Of a stretch of DNA of 20,501 nt, positions 1-9,850 are shown one piece after another. The notes below the pieces were generated by a model that worked only from the letters and a program-made list of their open reading frames with translations, had not been told where the DNA came from and did not search any database. The stretch comes from Funneliformis mosseae (Eukaryota; Glomeromycota; Glomeromycetes; Glomerales; Glomeraceae): NCBI GenBank assembly GCA_910592005.1, contig CAJVPP010001367.1, forward strand, positions 1-20,501. The letters are read 5' to 3'. The position numbers and the translations under genes are program-made. Each line of letters starts with the position of its first letter. Within the stretch, counting starts at the first letter, position 1.

Positions 1-120
1 ATTATTTTTTAAAAAGTTAAAAAATTAAGCTTATTTATATAAATATTCCTATATACCAGAAAAAAACTCAAATAGTATATTAAATCAATATTATTTTAGC
101 AAATCGGTTTAATTCAAAAG

Positions 121-625
121 TTCAGTTCATTGAAACGATAATACCATCATACTTTAGGAATGATAAAATCATCATCCCTAAGGAATGATAATACTATCGT
201 TCCTTAGATACGAAAAAACCATTATACTTAAAGAACAATAATATCATCATTTTTTAAATACGATAAAACAATTGTTTCTTAAGAATGATAAATGCATCTT
301 ACCTAAAGAATGATAAAACTATTGTTTTTAAGGAACGATAAAACTATTGTTCCTAAGGAATGATAAACCATTATCCCTAAGGAACGATAAAATCATTATT
401 TCTTAGATATAATAAAACTATCATATCTAAGGAATGATAAATGCATTGTTCCTTAGGTATGATAATTCCATCATCTTTAAGAAATGATAAAACAATCATC
501 CCTAAGGAATGATAAAACCATTATCTCTAAAAAATGATAATATCATTATTTCTTAGATATGATAAAATCGTTATATTTAAGGAATGATAAAACTATCATT
601 TCTTAGATACGATAATACCCTATCA
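121..625. repeat. Palindromic GATAA/TTATC repeat ladder
   Basis: A degenerate tandem array built from a short self-complementary unit, roughly AAGGAATGATAAAACTATC followed by its complement GTTCCTTAG. At least 17 GATAA cores occur at about 28-33 bp spacing, alternating with ATCATT/ATCGTT half-sites, so neighbouring units can pair into overlapping hairpins. No open reading frame is supported. Similar but more diverged patches lie near 2335-2400, 3255-3430 and 12367-12718, so this is a dispersed family and not a single-locus satellite. Function unknown. Confidence 0.8.
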
Positions 626-659
626 TTCCAATCAAACATCAATTAGTTATAAATAAGAT

Positions 660-850
660 AGGTCAAATTTTAATATATACTAATCGGCTATAAGTATGCC
701 AATCGGCTATAAATAAGATAAGTTGAATTGGCTGATTCTTGGCTGATTTCTAATGTATGCCAATTAGCTAGGCTGATTTTTGATAATTTGCCGAATTTAG
801 GCTAAATTTAGGCTAAATTTAGGCTGATTTTAGGCTGATTTTCACATGTC
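660..850. repeat. GGCTGATTT / CGGCTATAAATAAGAT short direct repeats
   Basis: Two short motifs recur. AATCGGCTATAAATAAGATA and related copies fill about 645-725. AGGCTGATTTT / AGGCTAAATTT units run about 735-845, with four near-identical copies back to back at the right. These could be subterminal repeats of an unidentified transposon, but no partner terminus or target duplication was found. Confidence 0.6.
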
Positions 851-870
851 TGATTTTTTGATTTCAATTA

Positions 871-2160
871 GTGTAACCTCTTTGCACTAGACTATAATAT
901 AATATTAATAAGTTTATCAGATTATATTATTATATTATTTTAATAGAATTATGTTTAAATTGTTCTAATATAAGTATTATTTGCTTAAATAATTCAAATT
1001 GAATTTTTTAAAAATTAATAATATAATTTTATACTTTTAAATTTCTAAAATTTAATTTAATATTATTTATTAATAATATTCAAATAGATTAAATATATAC
1101 TTTAGTTTTCAATATATTATTATATTAGAAATTTATATAAACTTTCAAAATTAGTATTTATAAGTATTAAGTATTTATAAGTCATTAATTTTTATTATAA
1201 AAAAAATTGAAAATGAGTAATTTTATTATAATTTTAATATGCAATCCTATCAAATTACGACTATTAAACGGAATATTTGAGTGGTGATTTTTTTAAAGTT
1301 TACATAGTAACCTAATATAATTTCAACTAAAGCTTTATAATTTATATATTGATGTATACTTAATAATATTAAATAAAAGATAACTCAATAGATTCAAGGT
1401 TATAACAATATATTTATTAATGATAAGAAAACTAAAGAAAAGAAATAAGAAAATGAGAAATAAAATAAGAAAACTAAAAGAACTAAAAGTATTAAATGTG
1501 AGAGTTAGGCCAAGTACCTTTAAAAGTATTACTAAAGGTATATCTAAAAGCAAAACTTCTTTATTTATATTAAATTTAATACATAAATAGATATAACAAA
1601 TAAATCAAATAATATTTAATATGCCAAATATATTTAATATATTCTATTTATTCAATATATTAGCTATATCAGATTTATCAAATATATCCTATATATTAAA
1701 TATGTTTGATATGTTTAATATTTAGATCTGCAATCTTCTGTATTATGTTCATTAATCCAATTTGATTACAGTAAATAATTATAAAATTAAAAGAAAAAAA
1801 AAGAAATAGATTAATTTTAAAATTACAGCAATCATTAAAAATTATTATTATAATTTATTTATGATTTAAAATTAATTTTAAACTATTAAAGAATATATTA
1901 TATTACAAAAAAAAATAAGAAACAAAATATAAAATAGTGAATAATATAAATTAATAAATAAATATTTAATATTAAAATATATAATAAGAAAAAGAAATAA
2001 AATAATAAAATTTTATCAATTAATATTTTATTTATTTAAATTCTAGAATTAATAACACAAAATAAGAAAGTTTAATAATGTAATTTATTATTTTTAAAAT
2101 TATTTATAATAAATTTATTATATTATAAAAGTTTCTTAATAAAAATAAAAATATATATGT
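871..2160. other. AT-rich non-coding DNA, no gene seen
   Basis: Extremely AT-rich sequence dense in stops on both strands. The only texture seen is a purine-rich tract of GAAA/AAGAAA units at about 1425-1500 and ATATTTAATATATT-like runs at about 1610-1720. The one short minus-strand reading frame (1553-1335) is a low-complexity Leu/Phe/Ile translation of the purine tract and is not taken as a gene. Confidence 0.6.
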
Positions 2161-2169
2161 ATCACATTT

Positions 2170-2190
2170 GCATAATAATCACGATTATGC
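2170..2190. repeat. Short hairpin GCATAAT...ATTATGC
   Basis: A 7-bp perfect inverted repeat with a 7-bp loop, lying about 85 bp before the pogo-like terminal fragment. It may be part of a transposon end, but that is unproven. Confidence 0.4.
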
Positions 2191-2273
2191 TGATCATTGC
2201 GGATTATCACAATATCGCATAAATCAGTATTTATTTTGGACTTTTAAAGAAGCTAAATTTTATAATTTTTAAA

Positions 2274-2334
2274 TTACCTGAAAATAAGCATCCCCATAGC
2301 AAAAAAGATGCTTATTTTTGGGACTATACGGTAA
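2274..2334. mobile_element. 61-bp pogo-like solo end / mini-MITE
   Basis: The segment begins TTACCTGAAAATAAGCATCC and ends GATGCTTATTTTTGGG then ACTATACGGTAA, so its ends are inverted repeats around CTGAAAATAAGCATC. The right end matches the terminus of the pogo-like element at 12341-12366 (GTGCTTATTTTCAGG then ACTATACAGTA) in the same orientation. The left end lacks the outer GTATAGTC part, as if about 9 bp were deleted. It could be a miniature derivative or the remains of a terminal deletion. It is followed at once by palindromic GATAA-type repeats. Confidence 0.65.
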
Positions 2335-2400
2335 TAAAATATTATTCAAAAATAATAAATTATCATTCAAAAATGATAAAACTATCATTCAAGAACAATT
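2335..2400. repeat. Palindromic AATGATAA/TTATCATT patch
   Basis: Three or four diverged units (TTATCATTCAAAAATGATAA, ACTATCATTCAAG) of the same hairpin family as 121-625, directly adjoining the pogo-like end at 2334. Confidence 0.55.
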
Positions 2401-3225
2401 AGTTGACTTAAATTTGTCAGATCAAGTCAGATTAATCTGTTGACCTGACCTGATATTAATCTAAAAATCTATTGATCTAATCTGAATTTTCAAGTCAGAT
2501 CAGATCAAGTAAACAAATTAATCTGATATAATTAAAACTCTACTCTTTATTTATTATTGGTAAATAATTAAAAATAAATTTGTATTTTAACAAATTTATA
2601 TATATGTAAATACAAAAGTAACTATAATTTATTAATATACAAAATTTATTAAACTCTTATTAAAAGTTAACACTTTAAACTAATAAATTATAAAATCTGA
2701 ATTTAAATTATTAAAATTAATTTGCAATTCTTTTTTATATTCAACTACTATTCAGTTAAATTATTCAGCCAATTCAATTTTAAAGCAATATAACAAAATT
2801 TTAAACAAATGATTAACTTAAATTCATTTAAAAATAATAGATAGATAATACTTAAAAAATTATTTATTTAATAAATATTCAAAAGAGTATAAATATTTTA
2901 ACATTTAAAGAATTAAGTATTTCTAAAAGTTTATCTATAAAAAATATACTAAATTATTTTTTAATTAATTTTATACAAAGTTATTATAATTTAAAATTTA
3001 TTATAATAAAACTAGTAATATCAATATTTTATCAAATTAGATTAAATTTAGATTTTATTCAAATTTGATTTGATCTGAGTTTTATTTTATATTTAATTTA
3101 AAGTTATATCTGACAAATTAGTTTTAATTCAAATCTGATTTGAATCTAATAATCAAATTTAAATTTAAATTTAATAAATTAGTTAAAATTCAAGTTTAAT
3201 CTGATTTATATTTAACTCTGAAAAA
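2401..3225. repeat. Inverted TCAGATCAAGTCAGATT-type patches around AT-rich core
   Basis: The left patch (about 2410-2530) is full of GTCAGATCAAGTCAGATTAA and GATCTAATCTGA words. The right patch (about 3020-3220) holds the complementary-sense words TTTGATTTGATCTGAG, TCTGATTTGAATC and TTTAATCTGATTT. The core (2531-3019) is plain AT-rich DNA with no gene. The layout resembles the non-autonomous element at 4299-5085 (oligonucleotide-rich inverted ends, empty core), but I found no clean termini or target-site duplication, so its status as an element is only suggested. Confidence 0.4.
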
Positions 3226-3254
3226 TTTCTTTTCATTAAAAAAAAAACAAATTT

Positions 3255-3430
3255 TAGTCATTCTAATTAAATAATAATAAATCATTTAAGAAGAATAATA
3301 ATATATTATTTTAATTAAATGATAATGAATTATTAAGAAAAATAATAATATATTATTCTAATTAAATAATAATAAATTATTTTAATTGAATAATAATATC
3401 ATTTTAATTGAATAATAATGAATTGTCAAT
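3255..3430. repeat. AATAATAATA / TTTTAATTAAATGATAAT hairpin-prone array
   Basis: A highly AT-rich array of ATTCTAATTAAATAATAATA-like units, alternating with TTATTATT-type complements. It resembles a decayed version of the palindromic family at 121-625 and 12367-12718. Confidence 0.5.
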
Positions 3431-3524
3431 AAGAATAATTCAGATCTAAATCTAAATTAAAATCAAAATTTAGATCTAATAAATTAGATTTGAATTTGAA
3501 TCTAAATTCAATTTAAATTTGATA

Positions 3525-3660
3525 GAATGTTATCTAAAATCTCAAAATCTAAAATCTCAAAAGGTTAAAATCTTGAAATTCAAAATCTCAAAATCTAAAA
3601 TCCTATGATACAAAATCTTAAAGTCTAAATTATCAAATAATATAAAATTCCAAATTTTTC
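3525..3660. repeat. Left inverted arm (AAAATCTCAA iterations) of MULE 1
   Basis: About ten iterations of AAAATCTCAAAATCTAAAAT run in this strand sense, including AAAAGGTTAAAATCTTGAAA. The complementary-sense version, including CTTTCGAGATTTT and AACCTTTTGAGATTTT, lies at 6375-6530. The two arms enclose the MULE pseudogene at 3983-6152 and are therefore its probable terminal or subterminal inverted repeats. Exact outer boundaries and a target duplication could not be fixed. Confidence 0.6.
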
Positions 3661-4290
3661 TTAAATGTATATATACTACAACATATAAGTATATATATTA
3701 TGATTTTATTAAAAAATTTTTTATTACATTACATTGTAATTTATAATTTAATATTTACTTATATAATAAATAAAAAAGAATATTCAATCAGAGAAAGCTT
3801 TGCTTATACATAAATGAATAAAATTTTAGCAGAATTATCTGAGTCTTATTCGTAACTATTTATATTATTAATTCAAAGTAATTTCTTATGACTGACTCAC
3901 GACAACTAATTTAAAGTAATTTTTATGATTTAATATAGCATCATTTATTACAAATTTATCACATTAAATGCAATTATAATATCTATAATATAAGATTATA
4001 TATAATTTCATAAAGAAATTCTATAATAGAACAGTTTTTGCAAGACATGATTTATCATGAATAATACATTTAACTTGAAAGTTTACCCTTTACTATTCAT
4101 TCTGTAACTTTTCAATTATTCTATAAATATCTAAATGACTTTGATTTACCAAAATTTCTAAATGCTAATATCAAGCTTTAATATTATTCTGTATTTATAG
4201 AATTCCTATCTCATTTAAATTATATACTGACTATAATTATAATAGAAATAAAGGAGCTAAATAAATAATATTTTTATTTTAAAGGAGTCA

Positions 4291-4298
4291 ATGTATCC
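4291..4298. repeat. Target-site duplication, left copy (ATGTATCC)
   Basis: Identical to 5086-5093 on the other side of the inserted element. Confidence 0.8.
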
Positions 4299-5085
4299 TA
4301 GAATTCTAGATGAGTCAAGTTAACTCACAAGTCAAATAAGCTGAATTAAGTTTATATTAAGTTAAGTTTATAATTTTTTGACTTAATGATTTGCAAGTCA
4401 TGCTAAATTCAAGTCAAGTTAAATATTTAACTCAACTTGATTTAAACACAACTTGACTCAAATTAATTTGAGTTAACTTAAAATCAATTCTTAATTTTTA
4501 TTTATTTATTTTCTTTTCCTTTTCCTTCTGATCTTTTCTTATTATTTCTTTATTTATTATTTTTGATTTTGATTTTTAATTTTATTTTTTTAACTTTTAA
4601 TTATTTTTTATTTTTATTATTTTTTTAATTTGTTTTTCAATTTTAATTTATTTTATTTTTTTTATTATTTTAATTTTTTTTGGTTCTTAACATTAATTTT
4701 TATTTTTTTCCCTTCTCTTTTCTCCTATGTTTTCATTTTTTAATTTAACTTTTACTTTTTTATTATTTTTTTATTTAATCACTTTCTTTTTTAGAAGCGG
4801 ATTTTTCATTTTCACAAATAATTGTAAGTATAAATTTTTTTATAATAAATGTTTATAAATTAATTTAAAATTAACTCAAAACTTGATTTTGATTTGAATT
4901 TGATTCAACTTGAATAAATTCAAGTTAAAATCAATCAAGTTAAAATCAAGTCAAGTCAAATTAAATCAAGTTTTAAATTTATGTAATTCAAATTAAGTCA
5001 AGTTTGACTCGATTCAACTTGAAAAAAAATGAGTCAAATAGAGTTAATCTTTAAACTCAACTCAACTCAACTCATTTTAACTCTA
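4299..5085. mobile_element. Non-autonomous TIR element (787 bp) inserted in MULE 1
   Basis: The element is flanked by an exact 8-bp direct repeat ATGTATCC at 4291-4298 and 5086-5093 (up to 10 bp if neighbouring A and T are counted). Its ends are imperfect inverted repeats: left TAGAATTCTAGATGAGTC, right (complement) TAGAGTTAAAATGAGTT. Both ends (4299-4500 and 4860-5085) are packed with CAAGTCAAGTTAAATTC / CAACTTGACTC words. The core (4500-4795) is a T/C-rich, A-interrupted tract with no coding capacity. An 8-bp duplication suits hAT-type elements, while 9 bp would suit MULEs; the transposase that moved it is not determinable here. Its insertion splits the host pseudogene cleanly, so it is younger than MULE 1. 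Confidence 0.8.
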
Positions 5086-5093
5086 ATGTATCC
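5086..5093. repeat. Target-site duplication, right copy (ATGTATCC)
   Basis: Identical to 4291-4298. The reading frame of the interrupted transposase crosses this site when the insert and one copy are removed. Confidence 0.8.
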
Positions 5094-6364
5094 TTTTATG
5101 AATATAATTATCTTTAAACTATTGGATAATTTCATTTAATTTTAGAGGCATTTAAGCTTTAATATATCAAATATCTCTAGAATTTCCTATGGTAATAAAA
5201 GTACTAATGCAAATATATATTATAATATTAAACTAAATTACTCATTATTGCTATATCTAGTAGCAAGTTTGCATGATTAAATTTTTCACCATTCTGACTG
5301 ACATAAATGAAAAAAACATCCCTTATTTTCAACATTAGGAAATATATAACATAATATATTAATCAATGCTAACTTAAAATCAATTAGAATAATTGAAGAT
5401 TATAAGGTAATATTATTTTTTATTATAAAAACAATTAATTCTTCAAATAAGCATCTATATATTTCCTCTGATTTGCTTATTATTAATAAATAGATAAGTA
5501 GAAGAATTTTTGAATTTTTACCACCAATAGGTGTATAAATAGTATATAATTGACAAAATATTATTAAAACAATTTTAAAAGTATTATCTATTAGCTAAAT
5601 AAAGCCTAAAATAAGTGTCAAATATTTGCTTGTATAGCAAATAGTAAAATCTGATTATTATCAATTTCACTATCCTTTATTAAAAATGTATCACTATTTA
5701 AAGTTAAACGAAGTAAATCTAAAATAATAATTTCTTTAATAGTTTATGATTAAGCAGGTATTTCTGCTCTTTTAATATAACTAATTCTTATATAAAGAAT
5801 ATTAAAAGATGATATATAAAGTTGATACTCTTGCAATATACTAGAAGTAATATCTTAATTATTTGAAAAGGTTTATCTTATATTATATAAGCTTTCTGTT
5901 TGATTTGTCTAATAATTTCTGCAACTTTAGTATTATTAGATTGAGGTGAGTGATTATGTTTAACAAATTTTTTAAGATAATAAGACCTGTTATAAAAATT
6001 TGTTATCACATGATTTTTACAATTTTCAAGCTTTTTTTTCACAATACTAATAATAAGTATCTTTTAGTTTTTCTTGTATCATTAAGTAATCTCAAACATT
6101 TATTTTATTTTTAAAATAAAATAATTTCATATATTTCTTGATTTTTATCCATTTTATAATATATTTTTAAAAATAAAAAAGCATAAAATAAGTTTTTATC
6201 TTTGATATTTATTAAAAATTATACTAATTATATGTGATATATAATTAACTTATTTTATTTATATTAAGTTACTAATGAGAAAGTGATTATCATCTTTGTA
6301 TTGTTTTAAAAAATCAGCTTATACTATTTTAGTATTTAAATTTTATACAATAATATTGATATCA

Positions 6365-6540
6365 TATGCAAAATGATTTTTGAGATTTTGTATCAATTAG
6401 AATTTTATACCATTTGGAATTTTAGATTTCAAAATATTTATTTTTGAGATTTTGAACCTTTTGAGATTTTTAGTTTCAAGATTTTAGCCTTTCGAGATTT
6501 TAAATTTTGAAATTTTAGATTTTGAGATTTTGTAGCATAT
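6365..6540. repeat. Right inverted arm (TTGAGATTTT iterations) of MULE 1
   Basis: Complement-sense counterpart of 3525-3660: repeated GATTTTGAGATTTTGTA and TTGAAATTTTAGATTTTGAG units. It starts about 210 bp upstream of the transposase ATG at 6152, as expected for a terminal or subterminal inverted repeat of the same element. Confidence 0.6.
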
Positions 6541-6939
6541 CCATTTATAAGCTTAATTTAAATGTAATCTATCAGATTTAAATTAAATTTAAATTGATTC
6601 AAGTCTATGTGAAATACTAAATAATATTATTATTTTATTTTATTTATTTGATAATTATAAAAAATGAGAATTATTATTTAGCGCATATGCTTTTCAACGC
6701 TATTATAATTTTATTACGTGATAAATTACGTAATAAAATTACTTATAATAACATTATGATATTAACTATTATGTAATTTTATTTATTATTCCTTTTCTTT
6801 TTTTTTCTTTTACAATTTACTTACCTACCTTCTCTAAAATATACAAGTTTTTTCTTTTAATATATAAGCCTTTTCTTTTAATCTTTTTCTTTAATATATA
6901 TACATATTCAATATATTTAAAAAAGATTTTTGTAATAAT
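6541..6939. other. AT-rich spacer with a strong hairpin, no gene seen
   Basis: Non-coding DNA between the two MULE relics. It holds a perfect 14-bp inverted repeat, TAATTTTATTACGT at 6706-6719 and its complement at 6728-6741, with an 8-bp loop, and a TTTTCTTTTAATATATAAG direct repeat near 6845-6900. Either could belong to the end of MULE 2, but this is not established. Confidence 0.45.
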
Positions 6940-7239
6940 ATGAATCTTGAACAACCTGATCTATCTATGTTTTCTTATAATAGTATTGCCTATTTAGTAA
7001 AAAAGTTTTTTCAACATGGAAAGAATATGATCTATTTCTTGATAAGTAATCGAAATAAAAGGTTTCTATATAATCAAATATCGTATATATTATAAAAATA
7101 ATATTATTTGATATCACACATATTTATATGACTATTCTCGTTCATATAATTCAAATTCTAAAAAGAATATAATAACAAAAAGAATCAATTGTCCATTTTG
7201 TATTAATGTTTCATGTTCTAAAACTAACAATTCTAATTA

Positions 7240-7412
7240 TAGTTACAGCGTAAAATTCTAAACCCATTTTTGCAAAAGTCAAAACTTTTCAAAAATTGTT
7301 TTAACAGTTTTGATAGATTTTGATGAGATTCAATAGTTTTGACGGGTTTCGATAAGTTTTGATAGTTCACGAAAGTTTTGACAATTTTAATAGTTTTGAT
7401 AATAACTTTATG
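7240..7412. repeat. GTTTTGATAG short repeats inside MULE 2 N-terminal region
   Basis: Repeated AGTTTTGATAG / GATTTTGATGAG / AGTTTTGACGGG words at about 15-25 bp spacing. They split the recognisable stretch ending SNYSYS from the later LRPYQKL part, so they may be the remnant of an insertion. Opposite-sense copies (CTATCAAAACTTT) lie at 8115-8225. The minus-strand frame across them (7430-7233) is only a translation of the repeat. Confidence 0.5.
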
Positions 7413-7559
7413 AATTCTTAAAAAGGACATGAATATATTTATCTCACATAGACTATTGTATTAATCATTATATTGGATGATTGCTCTGAAAATAAAATTA
7501 AGACCTTATCAAAAATTATAGTGTTAAGTTAAAAAAATTCTAAATAATAAAATTTTTTT

Positions 7560-8190
7560 TTAATACTTAATATAGGAGGGTAGTTGTAATATAAAAATAT
7601 GGGTATTATTTTTATTTTTTTTAAAAAAAATAAATAAAATTAAAATATTCCATATAAAAATATTCCTTAATAATTAAAAATTTTTATATATATATTACAA
7701 ATGAGAAAATGAGTAATTTTATTAACCATTTGTCTATAAATAATGGAAATAAATATGATTTTTTATCAAATAGGATATTATTTAATAGAAACTCATAGTT
7801 ATATTTACAAAAAATTTGATACATATAGTTATGACTCTATTATTTGTTAACCAAATTTTGATATAGTCTAAATTTTTATATTGATAATATTGAGAGAATT
7901 TGAAGAATTCATTTAGAGTTGAAAATTTTGTTACATATTTTATGATAATACTAAAATTGATTCTTCATCTTCCTATTAGTAGATTCTGTCAAAAAATTTG
8001 ATAAATGATTTGACAAATATTATACATAATGAAAAAAAAAATCGCTAAAACTCCTTTTGATGAACTGATCACTCACAATAGGCTAATCTGTTAATAATAA
8101 TAGCATTATCAAAATATTTGTTCCTATCAAAACTTTTGCCATCTATCAAAACTTTCACAATTTTACCTTTAATAAAAAAATTTGGCAAAA
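7560..8190. other. AT-rich DNA of unclear origin within MULE 2
   Basis: I see no recognisable transposase motif here. It begins with a T-rich stretch and ends in a patch (8115-8190) of CTATCAAAACTTT words complementary to 7240-7412. It may be a decayed insertion, an intron or eroded transposase coding sequence. Confidence 0.4.
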
Positions 8191-9483
8191 TATTTTGATG
8201 GGTTTTGATTTTGATATCTGTCAAAACCTTGGAGTTTTACCTGACAACTTTAATTCCAATTCTATTATTCATATAAATAAGATTATTAATGAATATAATC
8301 ATTCTTTAAATATTAAACTAATTAATTTTAAAGAGAACAAAAAATTTACATCAAAAATGATAGAAGATATCAAATTTTTAACTTCTCATTGTAAATTTGA
8401 TGCAGTAGTTCAAAAAAATTTTTAGAAGGAAAATATTCTTCACAACTAATATATTTTAAAGATCTGTATGTAACTATTCAAAGATTTTGTCCTACTTCTA
8501 GATCATCATCAAATGATGCATCTTTGATATCTAATTAGTTAAATAAACAAAAAAAATAAAATCCTCATTAAATTATTGCTAGAGAATAAAATCATAATAA
8601 TACCCTTATCAGATTATTTTAGATAACTTTAGATCAAGTTAAAAATTGGATACAATTTTCAGATTGTATTTTAAATAATATTACTTATAAAATAAACTAT
8701 TTATAGTATGCCATTATTACTATTTATAAGATTTAACCAGCATCAACATAAAATTTTATTTGTATAATGTCTACTTTTTGATAAAAGTTTAGAATCATAT
8801 ACTTGGTTATTTTATAAAATCTTAAAAACAACAAATAAAGAACCTGCAGTAATAATAACTGATGTCAATCCTACTATTGAAGCTACAGTTTGACAAGTTT
8901 TTTCACATACTTATCCTATTTATTGTACCTTTACGTTACATAAAATCTTCATAAAAATTGACACAAATCTCTTAAAGATGACTATCAAAAGTTTCTTGAA
9001 ACATTTTATATATATAGAAATAGTCTGGCAAATGAAACATTTGAAAAATGTTTTGTAGACCTTTGTCAGAATTTTTCTACTGCTAAAATATATTTTAAAA
9101 CATTATATCAAATAAAAACTTACTAGACACACTATAATACAAGCTTTTATTTTACTAGAAAAATGATTGCAAGTTCTTGGGTAAAATCTATTAATGCCTA
9201 TTTGAAACATCTTATATATAATTTAAATTTAAATACTTCATTATGTGATTTAATAGTTAAAATACATCAACTTTTAAATATGCAAAATAAACAAGAGCAG
9301 TATAATTTTTAAAAATTAGCTATTCTTTATGTTAAAACCCAAAAAGGTGAATTTCTCTTTCAAAATATTGATAAATGTTTAGTAAAATTTCTTCTGTCTA
9401 TAATGCTTCAAAAAAAGCGTAATGAAATTAATCAAGTAGTTTACTATATTGCAAATATAGTTTAAGATGAAGATAAAAAAATC

Positions 9484-9850
9484 TTATTAAAGTAAGTATT
9501 TACTGTATTTAAGGTAGTAAATTAAGATATGATAAAATAACAGTTTAGGAATTATTTTGGAATTAGAGTATTAAGATAAGGTGATAATTAGAGTTAGGTA
9601 GGAATTAGGGTAAGACAGAGAATTAGGGTTAATAGATTAGAATAAGGCTAAGATAGTGAGGTAAGGTAAGATAAGATTTAGAGTAAGTTGATAGATTAAA
9701 ATAAGATAAGGTTAGGGTAAAATGCAATATAAAATTATAATAAAAGCAGTAAATTAGAATAAGGAGATGTTTAGGATTAAATATGATATAAATTAGAATA
9801 AAATTATATTAGAATGATAACTAATTTTAATTTTTTTACATGTAAATAGA
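9484..9850 (+). repeat. C-poor, TTAGGG-like G-skewed segment within MULE 2
   Basis: A block of about 290 bp (9540-9830) with only about six C residues on this strand. It is made of degenerate AAGATAAGGTTAGGGTAA / GAATTAGAGTTAGG words, including GAATTAGGGTTAATAG and GATAAGGTTAGGGTAA, which resemble the fungal telomere unit TTAGGG. The segment starts with GTAAGTATT directly after the readable LLK of the transposase and ends with ACATGTAAATAG before NSFIDDFDIK, so it has splice-like borders and may be an intron. It may equally be a decayed interstitial telomere-like repeat. Confidence 0.55.

Larger units (their letters stand above)
3983..6152 (-). pseudogene. FLYWCH-type MULE transposase pseudogene (MULE 1), interrupted by insertion
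   Basis: A decayed Mutator-like transposase read from ATG at 6152 (MDKNQEIYEI) to TAG at 3983 (product end EFLYEIIYNLIL), with several frameshifts and many stops. The N-terminus carries FLYWCH zinc-finger remnants: YYxYCEKK with a stop where Trp is usual, then KKFVKHNHSP near 5950. The catalytic core follows: IDNTFKI (first Asp, about 5587), IDFKLA (second Asp, about 5380) and KGCFFHLCQS (Cys/His motif, about 5300). The third motif reads QNNIKA then stop at about 4177, where the family has Glu (N-x-E-A-W-H), so the catalytic Glu appears changed to Lys. A 787-bp element sits at 4299-5085; removing it with one target copy restores the reading NYIHKRIH. Without it the gene is about 1.37 kb, near 458 codons. 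Domain identity comes from remembered family motifs; no search was run. Confidence 0.85.

Noticed and set aside
121..625. CRISPR-like array
   Set aside because: Units are degenerate and palindromic, with no unique spacers of constant length, and the organism is eukaryotic.
1335..1553. Minus-strand 72-codon frame rich in Leu, Phe and Ile
   Set aside because: It is the translation of a purine-rich low-complexity tract, with no domain or splice context.
5396..5480. AATAAGCATC and GATTTGCTTATT resembling pogo-like ends
   Set aside because: They lie in the readable transposase frame of MULE 1 (KSEEIYRCLFEEL) and lack the ACTATAC terminus.
7233..7430. Minus-strand 65-codon frame
   Set aside because: It consists of translated GTTTTGATAG repeats, which repeat LSKPVKTI-like words.
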